This document shows, one piece after another, positions 42,014 to 52,226 of a DNA stretch of 64,000 bases; position 1 is the stretch's first letter; the number at the start of each line of letters is the position of its first letter. Under the pieces are notes generated by a model. That model did not search any database, was not told the DNA's origin, and worked only from the letters and a program-made list of their open reading frames with translations. The position numbers and the translations under genes are program-made. Source of the stretch: Shewanella benthica (GTDB taxonomy: Bacteria; Pseudomonadota; Gammaproteobacteria; Enterobacterales; Shewanellaceae); NCBI GenBank assembly GCA_023284085.1, contig JAKVHY010000006.1, positions 101,825 to 165,824 on the forward strand, written 5' to 3'.

Positions 42014-42565
42014 ATGGTCATGAACAAAGACAGCTTAGCATTGATAAAACAGAGCATAAAAACAATTCCTGATTACCCTAAAGCCGGGATTCTTTTCAGA
42101 GATGTAACGAGTTTGCTTGAAGAGCCTGCAGCTTATAGAGCAAGCATAGAACTCCTGGCTGAGGAGTATAAAGATCAAGGCTTTACCAAAATCGTAGGTA
42201 CAGAAGCTCGTGGCTTCCTGTTCGGTGCCCCTTTAGCCTTGGCATTAGGTGTCGGTTTTGTACCCGTACGTAAGCCGGGTAAATTACCACGTGAGACGAT
42301 TTCTCAGAGCTATGATCTCGAATATGGTCAAGATGTTCTGGAACTGCATGTCGATGCCATCTCTGCTGACGATAAAGTGTTAGTGGTCGATGACTTGCTT
42401 GCAACAGGCGGTACGATCGAAGCGACAGTCAAGTTGATCCGCAAACTAGGTGGCCAAGTTAACCATGCTGCGTTTGTTATCTCTCTGCCCGATCTCGGTG
42501 GTGAGAAGCGTCTCGAAGCCATGGATCTAAAACTGGTTACCTTGTGTGAATTCGACGGCGACTAA
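42014..42565 (+). CDS. apt: Adenine phosphoribosyltransferase
   Basis: 183 residues if started at the second of two adjacent ATGs (42014, MVMNKDS, which fits Shewanella homologs as I recall them); 42011 and 42020 are alternatives. Salvages adenine to AMP with PRPP. Motifs: [25 protein letters not shown] and the PRPP loop [13 protein letters not shown]. Followed by the structured gap before dnaX. Confidence 0.95.
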   Translation: MVMNKDSLALIKQSIKTIPDYPKAGILFRDVTSLLEEPAAYRASIELLAEEYKDQGFTKIVGTEARGFLFGAPLALALGVGFVPVRKPGKLPRETISQSYDLEYGQDVLELHVDAISADDKVLVVDDLLATGGTIEATVKLIRKLGGQVNHAAFVISLPDLGGEKRLEAMDLKLVTLCEFDGD

Positions 42566-42569
42566 TCAA

Positions 42570-42843
42570 GCGTACAATATATTCCAGAGGTAGCTGACCA
42601 AGTTAATCATCTTGGTTCTGGTTATCTTGATATCCAGAGGTAGCTGGCCAAGTTAACCATCTTGGCTCTGCTTATCTTGTGTGACGGATCTCTGTGCCGG
42701 TGAATAATTCAGCGTACAATTTATTCCAGAGGTAGCAGGTCAAGTTAATCATCTAGGTTCTGGTTTATCTTGTGTGGCGCTGAATAATCCAGCGTACAAT
42801 ATATTCCAGAGGTAGTTGACCAAGTTAATCATCTTGGTTCTGG
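42570..42843 (+). repeat. Four related hairpin repeats between apt and dnaX
   Basis: Copies at 42584-42621, 42634-42671, 42726-42763 and 42806-42843. Each reads CCAGA-GGTAGCTG-ACCAAG, then TTAATCAT, then CTTGGT-TCTGG, so CCAGA pairs with TCTGG and ACCAAG with CTTGGT around an 8-base bulge. In copy 2 the first inner base pair changes from A-T to G-C on both sides. A further AGCGTACAAT(A/T)TATT module precedes copies 1, 3 and 4. Spacing is irregular (50, 92, 80 bases), so it is not a CRISPR array. Confidence 0.85.
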
Positions 42844-42852
42844 TTATAAAAT

Positions 42853-42907
42853 GCTCCTCAGTAGCACCTTTTAACATGGCATGTTATGGTGCAGATTACT
42901 GAGGAGC
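42853..42907 (+). promoter_or_regulatory. Large leader hairpin upstream of dnaX
   Basis: GCTCCTCAGTA (42853-42863) + GCACC pair with GGTGC + TACTGAGGAGC (42897-42907); an inner AACATG/CATGTT stem completes it. The 3' arm also begins a competing small hairpin GGAGC-GT-GCTCC (42903-42914). It ends about 30 bases before the GGGGAG ribosome site of dnaX. No T-run follows. Confidence 0.7.
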
Positions 42908-42946
42908 GTGCTCCCGAAATTACTCAATGACACTTTGGGGAGTTCC

Positions 42947-45754
42947 ATGTCATATCAGGTGTTGGCCAGAAAATGGCGCCCTGCCACATTTGAACAAATG
43001 GTTGGTCAGTCTCACGTTTTACTCGCATTAACCAATGCACTCACTCAGCAAAGATTACATCATGCTTACCTGTTTTCCGGCACTCGAGGTGTGGGTAAAA
43101 CCAGTTTAGCTCGGCTATTCGCTAAAGGGTTAAACTGTGAACAGGGAATCACAGCCTCGCCATGTGGTCAATGTTCCAGCTGTGTTGAAATTGCCGAAGG
43201 GCGTTTTGTCGATCTTATCGAAGTCGATGCGGCTTCGCGAACTAAAGTCGATGATACCAGGGAACTGCTCGATAATGTGCAGTACCGCCCTAGTCGAGGC
43301 CGATTCAAGGTGTACCTCATCGATGAGGTGCACATGTTATCGCGCAGTAGTTTCAATGCTTTGTTAAAGACGCTCGAAGAGCCACCTGAGCATGTAAAAT
43401 TTCTGCTAGCGACCACAGATCCTCAGCGTCTGCCTGTGACGGTACTGTCTCGTTGTCTGCAATTTAATTTAAAAAGCCTGACTCAGGATGAAATTTCATC
43501 GCAGCTGTCTCATGTGCTTACCCAAGAGCAGCTCACCTTCGATCAAGCTGCATTGACCCTGTTGGCTAAAGCAGCCAATGGTAGCATGCGAGATGCACTG
43601 AGTCTTACGGACCAGGCCATTGCTTTTGGTGCGGGTTCTGTGCAGCTAACTCAGGTACAGACCATGCTTGGCAGTATCGATGAGAAACATGTACTTTCCT
43701 TGCTTAACGCCTTAGTTCAAGGGGATATCGAGAATTTGATGCGGGTGATCGGCCAGATTTTATCCTTTGGCGCCGACCCCGAGGAAGTGCTCAGAAGCCT
43801 ACTTGAATTATTACATCAAATAACCTTAAGTCAGTTTGCCCCCGCAGCGGCTCAGCTTTCCATTTATAGTGAGCAGATTAAGGCTTTTGCACAGCAGCTT
43901 AGTCCAGAACAAGTACAACTCTATTATCAGTTGTTGTTGACGGGGAGAAAAGATCTTCCCCATGCGCCAGACCCAAAATCGGGATTAGAGATGGCGCTGC
44001 TTAGGGCCGTCTCCTTCGTGCCAGAAACGCCGGTGACCCGCTGGGTCGTAGATAAACCTGCTAAAGTCGTCATCCCCGAACGTGTAAAGACAGAAACCGG
44101 ACAGGCTAATCCTGAACCGGCGGAAGCTAAAGGCAAACCTGTTAGCCAAGCGAATTCAAATAACCAGCCAGCTGAAGTTCGAAAAGAGCCCGTCTCTGAG
44201 CCTGTTCCTGAGCCTAAGGCCGCAGTAACTCCTCAAGCTGAGCAAGATGATGAGACCGATGATTTACTTGCGCTTAATAGCGAGCAAGCGCTCATTTTAA
44301 GTCAGGCATCGAGCCAGGGGATGGAGCAGAGCAGTCTTAATACTGCGGAGCCAAGCCTCGAACAAGCTGTCGATCCAAGTGCAGCATCGATGAATGAGAC
44401 ATCGGGAGATGTCATTGAGTCAGCTCCCGCTACTAGTCAAGCCATTAGTAGCCAAGCAATTAGTGGCCTAGCTAGTGCCGAGCCTGATTGCCAAGCCGAG
44501 ACGACTCGCTCAGACGATAGAGGAACAGCAAGGTTAAGTCCGCCTGAGGAAGCCCCTAGTAAGATAAATCCTTCTGGCACCAATCAGTCTGAATTATCTC
44601 AGCCTCACTTGAGCCCTGAGCAGCTTGCCCAAGATGCTGCCTTCGACGCTCAATATGGTTTTCAACAAGACGAACAAGAGCTGGGGGATTACCAGGCTTT
44701 CGACAGTCTGTCCGCCGCCGATGATGCACAGCCTATTCAGCAGACTGTGACTCCTATCCCTCAGTTAGATGTAGGCTCTGGCATGACTGGCCAAGGGGCT
44801 GATACTCAAGCTGGAACTGAGTTAGAAGACGATATCTTAGACGCCGTCTTAGCGGCGCGAGACTCACTGCTAACCGACCTGGCCAAAACGCCTGAGGAGA
44901 GTGCTGGAAAAAAGCCTGAAGCTCAGCGCAAGGACTTTGCCCCTCCTAAGCGCAAACCCCAAGCCGAGAATGTCGACGCCGCTCCGAGTGAAGCTCCGTC
45001 TTCGTTAGGCGGTCAGGCGATAGCTGAAGTTAAGTCAGACGCTAAACCTGAACGTCGGCCTCAGCCTGTTTTAGTGACGGATATTGAAGACAGGCCTCCT
45101 TGGGAGGAACCTGTCGAAGTCGCTGCTACTGAGAATGTCACTTCTTCAGGTGGCCATGTGCAAGGCACTGATACTCATCCAGTGGTATCGGCTCAAGTTG
45201 AAGCGCAGGTACCTGTACAAGAGCAGGTACAAACTGAAATACAAGCTCAGTCATTTGACCAGCTTTCTCCTCTGGGTGAAGGCGAGGTGACTGGCAATGA
45301 GGTTGATCTCAAGTGGTATCGATTGATGTCTGCTATCGATGTCGGCGGCAGGGTGCGTCAATTAGCGGTGAACTCAGTGTGCCATGAGTTTACCGAGCCC
45401 TTGTCTCTGTTGTTAAAACCTATCCAGAAGCACTTGGCCGCTGAGATAGCCATTGTGCAGTTAGAGGAAGCCTTAGGCAAAGCGTTAGGCGCCGAGAGTA
45501 AGGTCAGCATATCTGTTGGAGTCGATGGCGACAGAGAGACACCACTGGAAGTGCGACAGCGTTTTCATCGGGAGATCCAAGCCCAGGCGCATCAAGGCTT
45601 GTTAACCGACACCAATGTCCAATGGCTAATGAGCCAAATGGGAGCAGAGCTTGAAAACGATAGCTTAAGTTATGCACCTGAGCTATTGAGTTTAAAAGGA
45701 AATACCATTGAGCTCATCGATAAGTCGAACTTTAAGGCGTTACCTCAGTCATAA
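42947..45754 (+). CDS. dnaX: DNA polymerase III subunits tau and gamma
   Basis: 935 residues from ATG 42947 after GGGGAG; a frame from 42881 reads through the leader hairpin. Clamp-loader ATPase: Walker A GTRGVGKTS (45-53), zinc cysteines 64, 73, 76 and 79, Walker B YLIDEVHML, sensor ATTDP. A very long Glu/Pro/Gln/Ala-rich linker (~380-770) precedes the C-terminal tau domain that binds the polymerase; this makes it much longer than the 643-residue E. coli protein. A slippery site at 44908-44914 could yield a 657-residue gamma-like form. Confidence 0.95.
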   Translation: MSYQVLARKWRPATFEQMVGQSHVLLALTNALTQQRLHHAYLFSGTRGVGKTSLARLFAKGLNCEQGITASPCGQCSSCVEIAEGRFVDLIEVDAASRTKVDDTRELLDNVQYRPSRGRFKVYLIDEVHMLSRSSFNALLKTLEEPPEHVKFLLATTDPQRLPVTVLSRCLQFNLKSLTQDEISSQLSHVLTQEQLTFDQAALTLLAKAANGSMRDALSLTDQAIAFGAGSVQLTQVQTMLGSIDEKHVLSLLNALVQGDIENLMRVIGQILSFGADPEEVLRSLLELLHQITLSQFAPAAAQLSIYSEQIKAFAQQLSPEQVQLYYQLLLTGRKDLPHAPDPKSGLEMALLRAVSFVPETPVTRWVVDKPAKVVIPERVKTETGQANPEPAEAKGKPVSQANSNNQPAEVRKEPVSEPVPEPKAAVTPQAEQDDETDDLLALNSEQALILSQASSQGMEQSSLNTAEPSLEQAVDPSAASMNETSGDVIESAPATSQAISSQAISGLASAEPDCQAETTRSDDRGTARLSPPEEAPSKINPSGTNQSELSQPHLSPEQLAQDAAFDAQYGFQQDEQELGDYQAFDSLSAADDAQPIQQTVTPIPQLDVGSGMTGQGADTQAGTELEDDILDAVLAARDSLLTDLAKTPEESAGKKPEAQRKDFAPPKRKPQAENVDAAPSEAPSSLGGQAIAEVKSDAKPERRPQPVLVTDIEDRPPWEEPVEVAATENVTSSGGHVQGTDTHPVVSAQVEAQVPVQEQVQTEIQAQSFDQLSPLGEGEVTGNEVDLKWYRLMSAIDVGGRVRQLAVNSVCHEFTEPLSLLLKPIQKHLAAEIAIVQLEEALGKALGAESKVSISVGVDGDRETPLEVRQRFHREIQAQAHQGLLTDTNVQWLMSQMGAELENDSLSYAPELLSLKGNTIELIDKSNFKALPQS
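44895..44919 (+). promoter_or_regulatory. Candidate programmed -1 frameshift site in dnaX
   Basis: The heptamer A AAA AAG (44908-44914) is in the correct phase (GGA AAA AAG). AGGAG (44895-44899) lies eight bases upstream. After a -1 slip the next codons are GCC then TGA (44917-44919), stopping at once. A small GCAAG-GAC-TTTGC hairpin follows. This matches the elements that make E. coli gamma. Confidence 0.65.
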
Positions 45755-45838
45755 GTTTGTACGGCTTTGATTGATTATCGACATTATTTAAGTAAGATGA
45801 GCCAACTTTATTCGACCCTTAATTGAAGAGAAATAGAT

Positions 45839-46168
45839 ATGTTTGGAAAAGGCGGTATGGGTAACCTGATGAAGCAGGCCCAGCAGATGCAAGACAAGAT
45901 GGCCAAAGCGCAAGAAGAGATCGCGCGTATGGAAGTGACCGGTGAAGCCGGTGCGGGTCTTGTGAAAATTACCATGACAGGTTCTCACAGTGTACGTAAA
46001 GTGGATATCGATCCTAGCCTGTTAGCAGACGACAAAGAGATGCTAGAAGATCTTATCGCTGCAGCATGCAATGATGCCGCACGCCGTGTTGAAGAGAGCC
46101 AAAAAGAGAGAATGGCTGAAGTGACTGGCGGTATGCAGTTACCACCAGGCATGAAGATGCCGTTTTAA
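45839..46168 (+). CDS. ybaB: YbaB/EbfC nucleoid-associated protein
   Basis: 109 residues, starting [18 protein letters not shown] with the helix-strand-helix YbaB fold and PPGMKMPF at the end. Binds DNA as a dimer. Placed between dnaX and recR as in most gammaproteobacteria. Confidence 0.95.
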   Translation: MFGKGGMGNLMKQAQQMQDKMAKAQEEIARMEVTGEAGAGLVKITMTGSHSVRKVDIDPSLLADDKEMLEDLIAAACNDAARRVEESQKERMAEVTGGMQLPPGMKMPF

Positions 46169-46186
46169 TTTGAGTATTACTAGATA

Positions 46187-46786
46187 ATGAAATTTAGTCC
46201 CCTGGTTGATGAGTTGATCCAAGCTTTGAAATGTTTACCTGGCGTTGGACCTAAATCCGCCCAACGTATGGCATTTCAATTATTAGACCGGGATCGAAAA
46301 GCGGGTCAATTCCTGGGTCAAGCACTAGAAAAAGCCATGAGTGATGTGGGGCATTGTCAATCTTGCCGCACCTTCACCGAAGAGGTTCATTGTCCGATTT
46401 GTGCCAGTCACAAACGCGGGATATCTCAGGTGATTTGTGTGGTTGAAACCCCGGCTGATGTGCTGGCTATTGAAGCCGGTGGACATTTTACCGGGCGTTA
46501 TTTTGTTCTGCTTGGGCATTTATCGCCTTTAGATGGTGTCGGTCCAGACGAGCTAGGGTTAGCTTTGTTGGAAGAACATTTAGCCTCTGGTGAGGTAGTC
46601 GAGTTGATCTTAGCCACCAATCCTACGGTGGAAGGGGATGCAACGGCGCACTTTATTGCCGATATGGCTAAGAGTCATGAAGTGATAGTGAGTCGTATCG
46701 CTCACGGAGTCCCTGTCGGCGGTGAGCTTGAGTATGTCGATAGCACCACGTTAGCGCTTTCTTTTAATGGTCGTCTTCCGCTGTAA
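46187..46786 (+). CDS. recR: Recombination protein RecR
   Basis: 199 residues. Helix-hairpin-helix ([14 protein letters not shown]), Cys4 zinc finger (CQSC…CPIC with flanking cysteines, ~58-75), Toprim domain ([23 protein letters not shown]). Acts with RecFO in gap repair. 18 bases after ybaB, same operon. Confidence 0.95.
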   Translation: MKFSPLVDELIQALKCLPGVGPKSAQRMAFQLLDRDRKAGQFLGQALEKAMSDVGHCQSCRTFTEEVHCPICASHKRGISQVICVVETPADVLAIEAGGHFTGRYFVLLGHLSPLDGVGPDELGLALLEEHLASGEVVELILATNPTVEGDATAHFIADMAKSHEVIVSRIAHGVPVGGELEYVDSTTLALSFNGRLPL

Positions 46787-46827
46787 GTTTAAAGCTATTC
46801 CTCTGCTCTGATTTTCAGAGTTAGATA

Positions 46828-46865
46828 AATCCAGTATTTGTTGCGGCAATACTGGATTTTTTTTA
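46828..46865 (+). terminator. Terminator after recR
   Basis: Perfect 11-base arms AATCCAGTATT / AATACTGGATT followed by a long T-run. Confidence 0.93.
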
Positions 46866-46894
46866 GCCATTTAAACGCCAGTTATCTCTTTCCC

Positions 46895-46920
46895 CTTGAA
46901 ATGCAAAATTCCAGCCCCAT
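46895..46920 (+). promoter_or_regulatory. Sigma-32 heat-shock promoter of htpG
   Basis: CTTGAAA (46895-46901, within TCCCCTTGAAA), 13 bases, CCCCAT (46915-46920): a strong match to the RpoH consensus, 86 bases ahead of htpG. Confidence 0.85.
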
Positions 46921-47006
46921 CTCTATTTTCATAGAGCACTTTGCGCCGGTTAAAGCTTAATTCCATAAAGAGTTAGGCTTGGTGAAATACAATAAAGGAA
47001 CAATCC

Positions 47007-48923
47007 ATGTCACAACAAGAAACTCATGGCTTTCAAACTGAAGTCAAGCAACTACTAAATTTGATGATTCACTCTTTATATTCCAATAAAGAGATTTTCT
47101 TGCGTGAATTGGTCTCCAACGCTGCCGATGCCGCAGATAAGTTGCGTTATGAAGCCCTGACTAACGATGCCCTCTACGAAGGCGATGGTGAGCTGAGTGT
47201 GCGTATCAGTGCCGATGCAGATAAAGGCACTATCACTATCAGCGATAACGGCATAGGCATGACCCGTGACGGTGTGATTGAGCACTTAGGCACAATCGCT
47301 AAGTCGGGTACTGCGGAATTTTTCAATAACCTATCCGGTGATGATACTAAGGATTCACAACTCATAGGTCAGTTTGGTGTGGGTTTCTACTCTTCATTCA
47401 TCGTTGCCGATAAGGTCACAGTGCGTACTCGTGCTGCTGGACACAGCGCCGATGAAGGTGTGTTGTGGGAGTCGGCGGGAGAAGGTGATTTTACCGTAGA
47501 AAACATCACTAAAGAGACTCGCGGAACCGAAATTGTCTTACACCTTCGCAAAGACGAGCAAGAGTTCGCTCAAGAATATCGTCTGCGCTCGATCATCACT
47601 AAATATTCAGATCATATCTCAGTCCCTGTGGAAATGTTCGAAGCGGGTACGCCTGCAATTGAAGCGTCAGATGATCAAGAAGCCGTGGCTGCAGTAGAAG
47701 GTTCATGGAAGCCTATGAACAAGGCGACTGCGCTTTGGACCCGTAACAAGAGCGATATCTCTAAAGAGGAGTATGAAGAGTTTTATAAGCATATCTCCCA
47801 CGATTTTACCGATCCATTGTTGTGGAGCCACAACCGAGTCGAAGGTAAGCAGGAATACACTAGCCTGCTGTATATTCCAGCCAAAGCGCCTTGGGACATG
47901 TGGAACCGCGACCGTAAGCATGGTCTGAAATTATTCGTTCAGCGCGTGTTCGTGATGGATGATGCCGAGCAGTTTATGCCGAGTTACCTGCGTTTCGTGC
48001 AGGGCATTATTGACTCAAACGATCTGCCATTAAACGTGTCTCGTGAAATTTTACAAGACAACAAGGTGACGACAGCGCTTAGAACCGCAGTGACTAAGCG
48101 TGCCCTTGGTATGCTAGAGAAGCTGGCTAAGAATGATGCTGAGAAGTACCAGACATTCTGGGCTGAATTTGGTCAGGTGCTTAAAGAAGGCCCAGCCGAA
48201 GATATGGTCAACAAGGAGCGTGTAGCCGGCTTATTACGTTTCGCATCGACTCATAACGAAGATGCGGCCCCGACGGTTTCTCTCGCCGATTACATCGGTC
48301 GTATGCAGGAAGGTCAAAGTAAGATCTACTACATCGTCGCCGATAGCCATGACGCGGCTGCCAATAGCCCGCATCTTGAGCTTCTACGCAAGAAAGGTAT
48401 CGAAGTCCTGCTGATGTCTGAGCGTATCGATGAGTGGTTGATCAATCATCTTACAGATTTCGACGGCAAACAGCTGCACTCGGTGACTCGTGGTGATCTT
48501 GAGCTTGGCGATCTCGAAGATGCTGCTGAAAAAGAAGCTCAGGAGAAGTTAGAAACTGAGTCTGAAGGCTTGGTGAAACGTGTTAAAGATTCACTGGGTG
48601 ACAAGGTGTCTGCAGTGAAAGTGACCACTCGTCTTACCGATACCCCAGCTTGTGTTGTAGCGGGTGAAGGCGAGATGTCGAGTCAGATGATAAAACTGAT
48701 GGAGGCTGCCGGACAAGCTGTACCTGAAAGTAAGCCTACATTTGAGATTAACCCTGAACATCCTCTGGTTGCGCGTCTTAATGATGAGCAAGATGAAGCC
48801 GTATTTACTCAATGGACCGAGTTATTACTGCAACAGGCTCAGCTATCAGAGAAAGGTAGCCTGGCAGATCCTTCAGCCTTCATCAAGCTGATGAACCAGA
48901 TGCTGTTGGCTAAACTTAACTAA
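47007..48923 (+). CDS. htpG: Molecular chaperone HtpG (Hsp90)
   Basis: 638 residues. GHKL ATPase domain with [25 protein letters not shown] and GQFGVGFYS; middle domain with the catalytic Arg region ([12 protein letters not shown]); C-terminal dimerisation domain ending MLLAKLN. Heat-shock promoter directly upstream, so heat induction is expected. Confidence 0.97.
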   Translation: MSQQETHGFQTEVKQLLNLMIHSLYSNKEIFLRELVSNAADAADKLRYEALTNDALYEGDGELSVRISADADKGTITISDNGIGMTRDGVIEHLGTIAKSGTAEFFNNLSGDDTKDSQLIGQFGVGFYSSFIVADKVTVRTRAAGHSADEGVLWESAGEGDFTVENITKETRGTEIVLHLRKDEQEFAQEYRLRSIITKYSDHISVPVEMFEAGTPAIEASDDQEAVAAVEGSWKPMNKATALWTRNKSDISKEEYEEFYKHISHDFTDPLLWSHNRVEGKQEYTSLLYIPAKAPWDMWNRDRKHGLKLFVQRVFVMDDAEQFMPSYLRFVQGIIDSNDLPLNVSREILQDNKVTTALRTAVTKRALGMLEKLAKNDAEKYQTFWAEFGQVLKEGPAEDMVNKERVAGLLRFASTHNEDAAPTVSLADYIGRMQEGQSKIYYIVADSHDAAANSPHLELLRKKGIEVLLMSERIDEWLINHLTDFDGKQLHSVTRGDLELGDLEDAAEKEAQEKLETESEGLVKRVKDSLGDKVSAVKVTTRLTDTPACVVAGEGEMSSQMIKLMEAAGQAVPESKPTFEINPEHPLVARLNDEQDEAVFTQWTELLLQQAQLSEKGSLADPSAFIKLMNQMLLAKLN

Positions 48924-48943
48924 ATTAAGCCATTGTCATTGAG

Positions 48944-48994
48944 AAGGCAGAGCATCTAGTACCGTTTGCTTGTATTAGGGTTCTGCCTTTTTTA
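48944..48994 (+). terminator. Probable terminator of htpG
   Basis: AAGGCAGA…TCTGCCTT arms (loop of ~30 bases) followed by TTTTT. Confidence 0.65.
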
Positions 48995-49084
48995 TATCTG
49001 CGGCATTCATCAGGTATCTTATGGAAGGCTCAAGCCTTATGGAGATGAGATAGACTGCCCCTATAAACAGATAACAGGATTGTT

Positions 49085-49930
49085 ATGGAAACTGTTCTAG
49101 ATCTAACGAAAGAGAATATTCAGCAAATCGTCGATGCGTCGGCAGAGCAAGTTGTTGTGCTCTGTTTCTGGTCTAATCAAAGTCCGGAAAGTATCACCTT
49201 AAGTCAGACATTGGTCTCCATGGCCCAGAAACAAGCTGGCCGTTTTGTGTTAGCAAAAATTGATTGTGACAGCGAGATGGAGATTGCCAATTATTTTCAA
49301 ATTCAGAATCTCCCTACGACCTTAGTGCTCAGCGAAGGCAAGCCTATAGATGGTTTTTCGGGTTTGCAAGAAGAGAGGCAAATCACCGAGATGTTAGATA
49401 AGCATCTTCCGGCCCAATGGCAGCTCAAGCTAAACCAAGCCAAGGCATTACTCGTGGATGAAGACGTTCAGTCGGCGCTTCACTTGCTCAGGGAGGCTTA
49501 TAGAGAATCACCTAATGCTGAAATCGCGTTAGTGTACGCCGATGCTGAGCTGATATCGGGTGATTTTTCTTTAGCTGGTGATCTGTTAGACAGTGTGGGC
49601 CTGGCCGATCAGGACGGCTACTATCAGACCCTGAAAGCCAAATTGGCATTGGCACTGGATGCTGCCGATACCCCAGAGATCCGTCAATTACAGCAGGCTT
49701 GTGACTCTGAGCCCGACAATGTGTCAATATTATTAGACTTAGTTAAGGGGCTTCATCAGGCAAAAAGAGATGAAGAAGCGCTGGCACTCCTGTTTGCTCC
49801 TCTATCTAAAGATATTTCGATTGAGAATGGTGAGGCTAAAAAGCTCTTTCTGGAAATTTTGACTGCATTAGGTCAGGGAAATCAGCTGGCGAATCAGTAT
49901 CGCCGTAAGTTATACAGTTTATTGTATTGA
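49085..49930 (+). CDS. cnoX: Thioredoxin-fold co-chaperone CnoX (YbbN)
   Basis: 281 residues. Thioredoxin-like domain (1-110) followed by TPR-like helical repeats (to 281). The redox site is FWSNQSPES: both cysteines are replaced by Ser, so it cannot act as a thioredoxin. E. coli CnoX holds unfolded proteins for GroEL and DnaK after oxidative stress. Here it lies between htpG and adk. Confidence 0.92.
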   Translation: METVLDLTKENIQQIVDASAEQVVVLCFWSNQSPESITLSQTLVSMAQKQAGRFVLAKIDCDSEMEIANYFQIQNLPTTLVLSEGKPIDGFSGLQEERQITEMLDKHLPAQWQLKLNQAKALLVDEDVQSALHLLREAYRESPNAEIALVYADAELISGDFSLAGDLLDSVGLADQDGYYQTLKAKLALALDAADTPEIRQLQQACDSEPDNVSILLDLVKGLHQAKRDEEALALLFAPLSKDISIENGEAKKLFLEILTALGQGNQLANQYRRKLYSLLY

Positions 49931-50108
49931 TATTGAGTTTAAATTCAGTACAAAAATCAAACATAATAAACCGATCCTATTTGGTCTGATTAAATATGAT
50001 TGTCTATCAGGCCAATGTCTAATGACTAACTAAGCTAAAACTGTTTCTACCCCCTTCAAAATAGCGGTTAATTATGCGAAAATCGCCGCCAATGATAAAA
50101 CTATGTGA

Positions 50109-50771
<663 letters not shown>

Positions 50772-50816
50772 AGGTATCTGATCCTTATTAGCATATGAGC
50801 TAGTTCTCATATTTTG

Positions 50817-50844
50817 AAAAGCTCACTTAGGTGGGCTTTTTTTA
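50817..50844 (+). terminator. Terminator of adk
   Basis: AAAAGCTCAC-TTAG-GTGGGCTTTT plus further Ts. A second hairpin (GCTTG…CAAGC, 50869-50903) follows in the gap to hemH. Confidence 0.88.
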
Positions 50845-51006
50845 TATGATTTTGAATGTTAGCCTAGGGCTTGTTTATGTAGAATCATTAGACTACACAA
50901 GCTCCGCCTTACTTAATAAAAAGAGTAAAGTTCAACAACTCGCTGCAAAAACAACCATGAAAGGTCAATAGGCCCTAGTCCGTATCGACATTATAAGAGA
51001 GTAATT

Positions 51007-52002
51007 TTGAGCAAAACTACCCCGGCATTCGGTGTGCTTCTGGTTAACTTAGGGACGCCCGATACACCCACGACAAAAGATGTACGTTCATTTCTAAAGC
51101 AGTTCTTGAGTGATCCAAGAGTCGTCGACCTTAACCCCCTTATTTGGAAGCCTATTCTCAACGGCGTCATACTTAATTTTCGTCCATCTAAGGTGGCAAA
51201 ACTCTATCAATCCATATGGTGGGATGAAGGATCGCCCTTGATGGTGGTGAGCCAACGCCAGAGAGAGCTAGTTGCAGGCATGTTAGCGCAAGCGTACGGG
51301 CAGAGCATACCCGTCGAGCTGGGCATGACCTATGGTAACCCTTCACTGGCTCTGGGGCTGGATAAGCTCAAGTCTCAAGGGGTCGAAAGAATTATTGTTT
51401 TGCCTCTTTACCCTCAATACTCATGCTCGACCGTGGCGGCTGTTTCAGATGCCATTGCCACTGAGTACAAGGGATGGAGAGAAGTTCCTGAAACCCGCAT
51501 AAACAAAGAATATTATCAGCACCCTGGCTATATTTCGGCCCTGGCCAGTTCGGTAAAAGCCCATTGGGAGCGACATGGCCAAGCCGACAAGCTGCTGATG
51601 TCGTTTCATGGGATCCCAGTCAGATATGTGACCGAAGGCGATCCTTATCAAGGGCATTGCGAGAAAACTTCAGAGCTCTTGGCCAAAGAGCTGGGGTTAA
51701 ACCATGACCAATGGCAGCTTTGTTATCAGTCAATATTTGGCAAAGAGGAGTGGCTCACACCTCAGACTGATAAGACGCTAACCTCTTTACCTACTCAAGG
51801 CGTGAAGTCAGTGGATATTATTAGCCCGGCTTTTGCGGCAGATTGTCTGGAAACACTCGAAGAGCTTTCTATCGGTGGCAAAGAGATGTTCATTGAAGCG
51901 GGGGGGGAGAGATATGAGTTTATTCCCTGTCTCAATACTGATCCCGCTCATATCGCGCTTTTAGTGGAATTGGTGAAAGAGCAGAGCCAAGGCTGGTGCT
52001 AA
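51007..52002 (+). CDS. hemH: Ferrochelatase
   Basis: 331 residues from a TTG start after AGAGAG. Inserts iron into protoporphyrin IX at the inner membrane. GVLLVNLGTPDTP, PLYPQYSCST, LLMSFHGIPVRY (metal-site His) and the C-terminal CLETLEEL are typical. Upstream relatives of Shewanella often carry a second copy elsewhere. Confidence 0.95.
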   Translation: MSKTTPAFGVLLVNLGTPDTPTTKDVRSFLKQFLSDPRVVDLNPLIWKPILNGVILNFRPSKVAKLYQSIWWDEGSPLMVVSQRQRELVAGMLAQAYGQSIPVELGMTYGNPSLALGLDKLKSQGVERIIVLPLYPQYSCSTVAAVSDAIATEYKGWREVPETRINKEYYQHPGYISALASSVKAHWERHGQADKLLMSFHGIPVRYVTEGDPYQGHCEKTSELLAKELGLNHDQWQLCYQSIFGKEEWLTPQTDKTLTSLPTQGVKSVDIISPAFAADCLETLEELSIGGKEMFIEAGGERYEFIPCLNTDPAHIALLVELVKEQSQGWC

Positions 52003-52122
52003 CTTTGTGTTAGAAGTGAGCGATCTGCATTAGACGCTCAACATCTGTCCCTAAAAAGGATAAAATACGTTACTAGAGACTGGCGTATATCACTGCGTGT
52101 GGTAGGATCTGCCGCCGTTTAT

Positions 52123-52154
52123 ATTGGCCCTTATTTGATAGGGCCAATTGTTTT
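52123..52154 (+). terminator. Terminator of hemH
   Basis: ATTGGCCCT…AGGGCCAAT with an 8-base loop, then TGTTTT. Confidence 0.85.
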
Positions 52155-52226
52155 GAACTATATTCCCATTATGGCTGATTTAATTTAATCGGCCTCCAGT
52201 ATGTTGCCAAAGGTTGAGAGCACACA

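Noticed and set aside
42570..42843. Possible CRISPR array between apt and dnaX
   Set aside because: Only four imperfect copies with spacing of 50, 92 and 80 bases, each an internal hairpin, and no cas genes.
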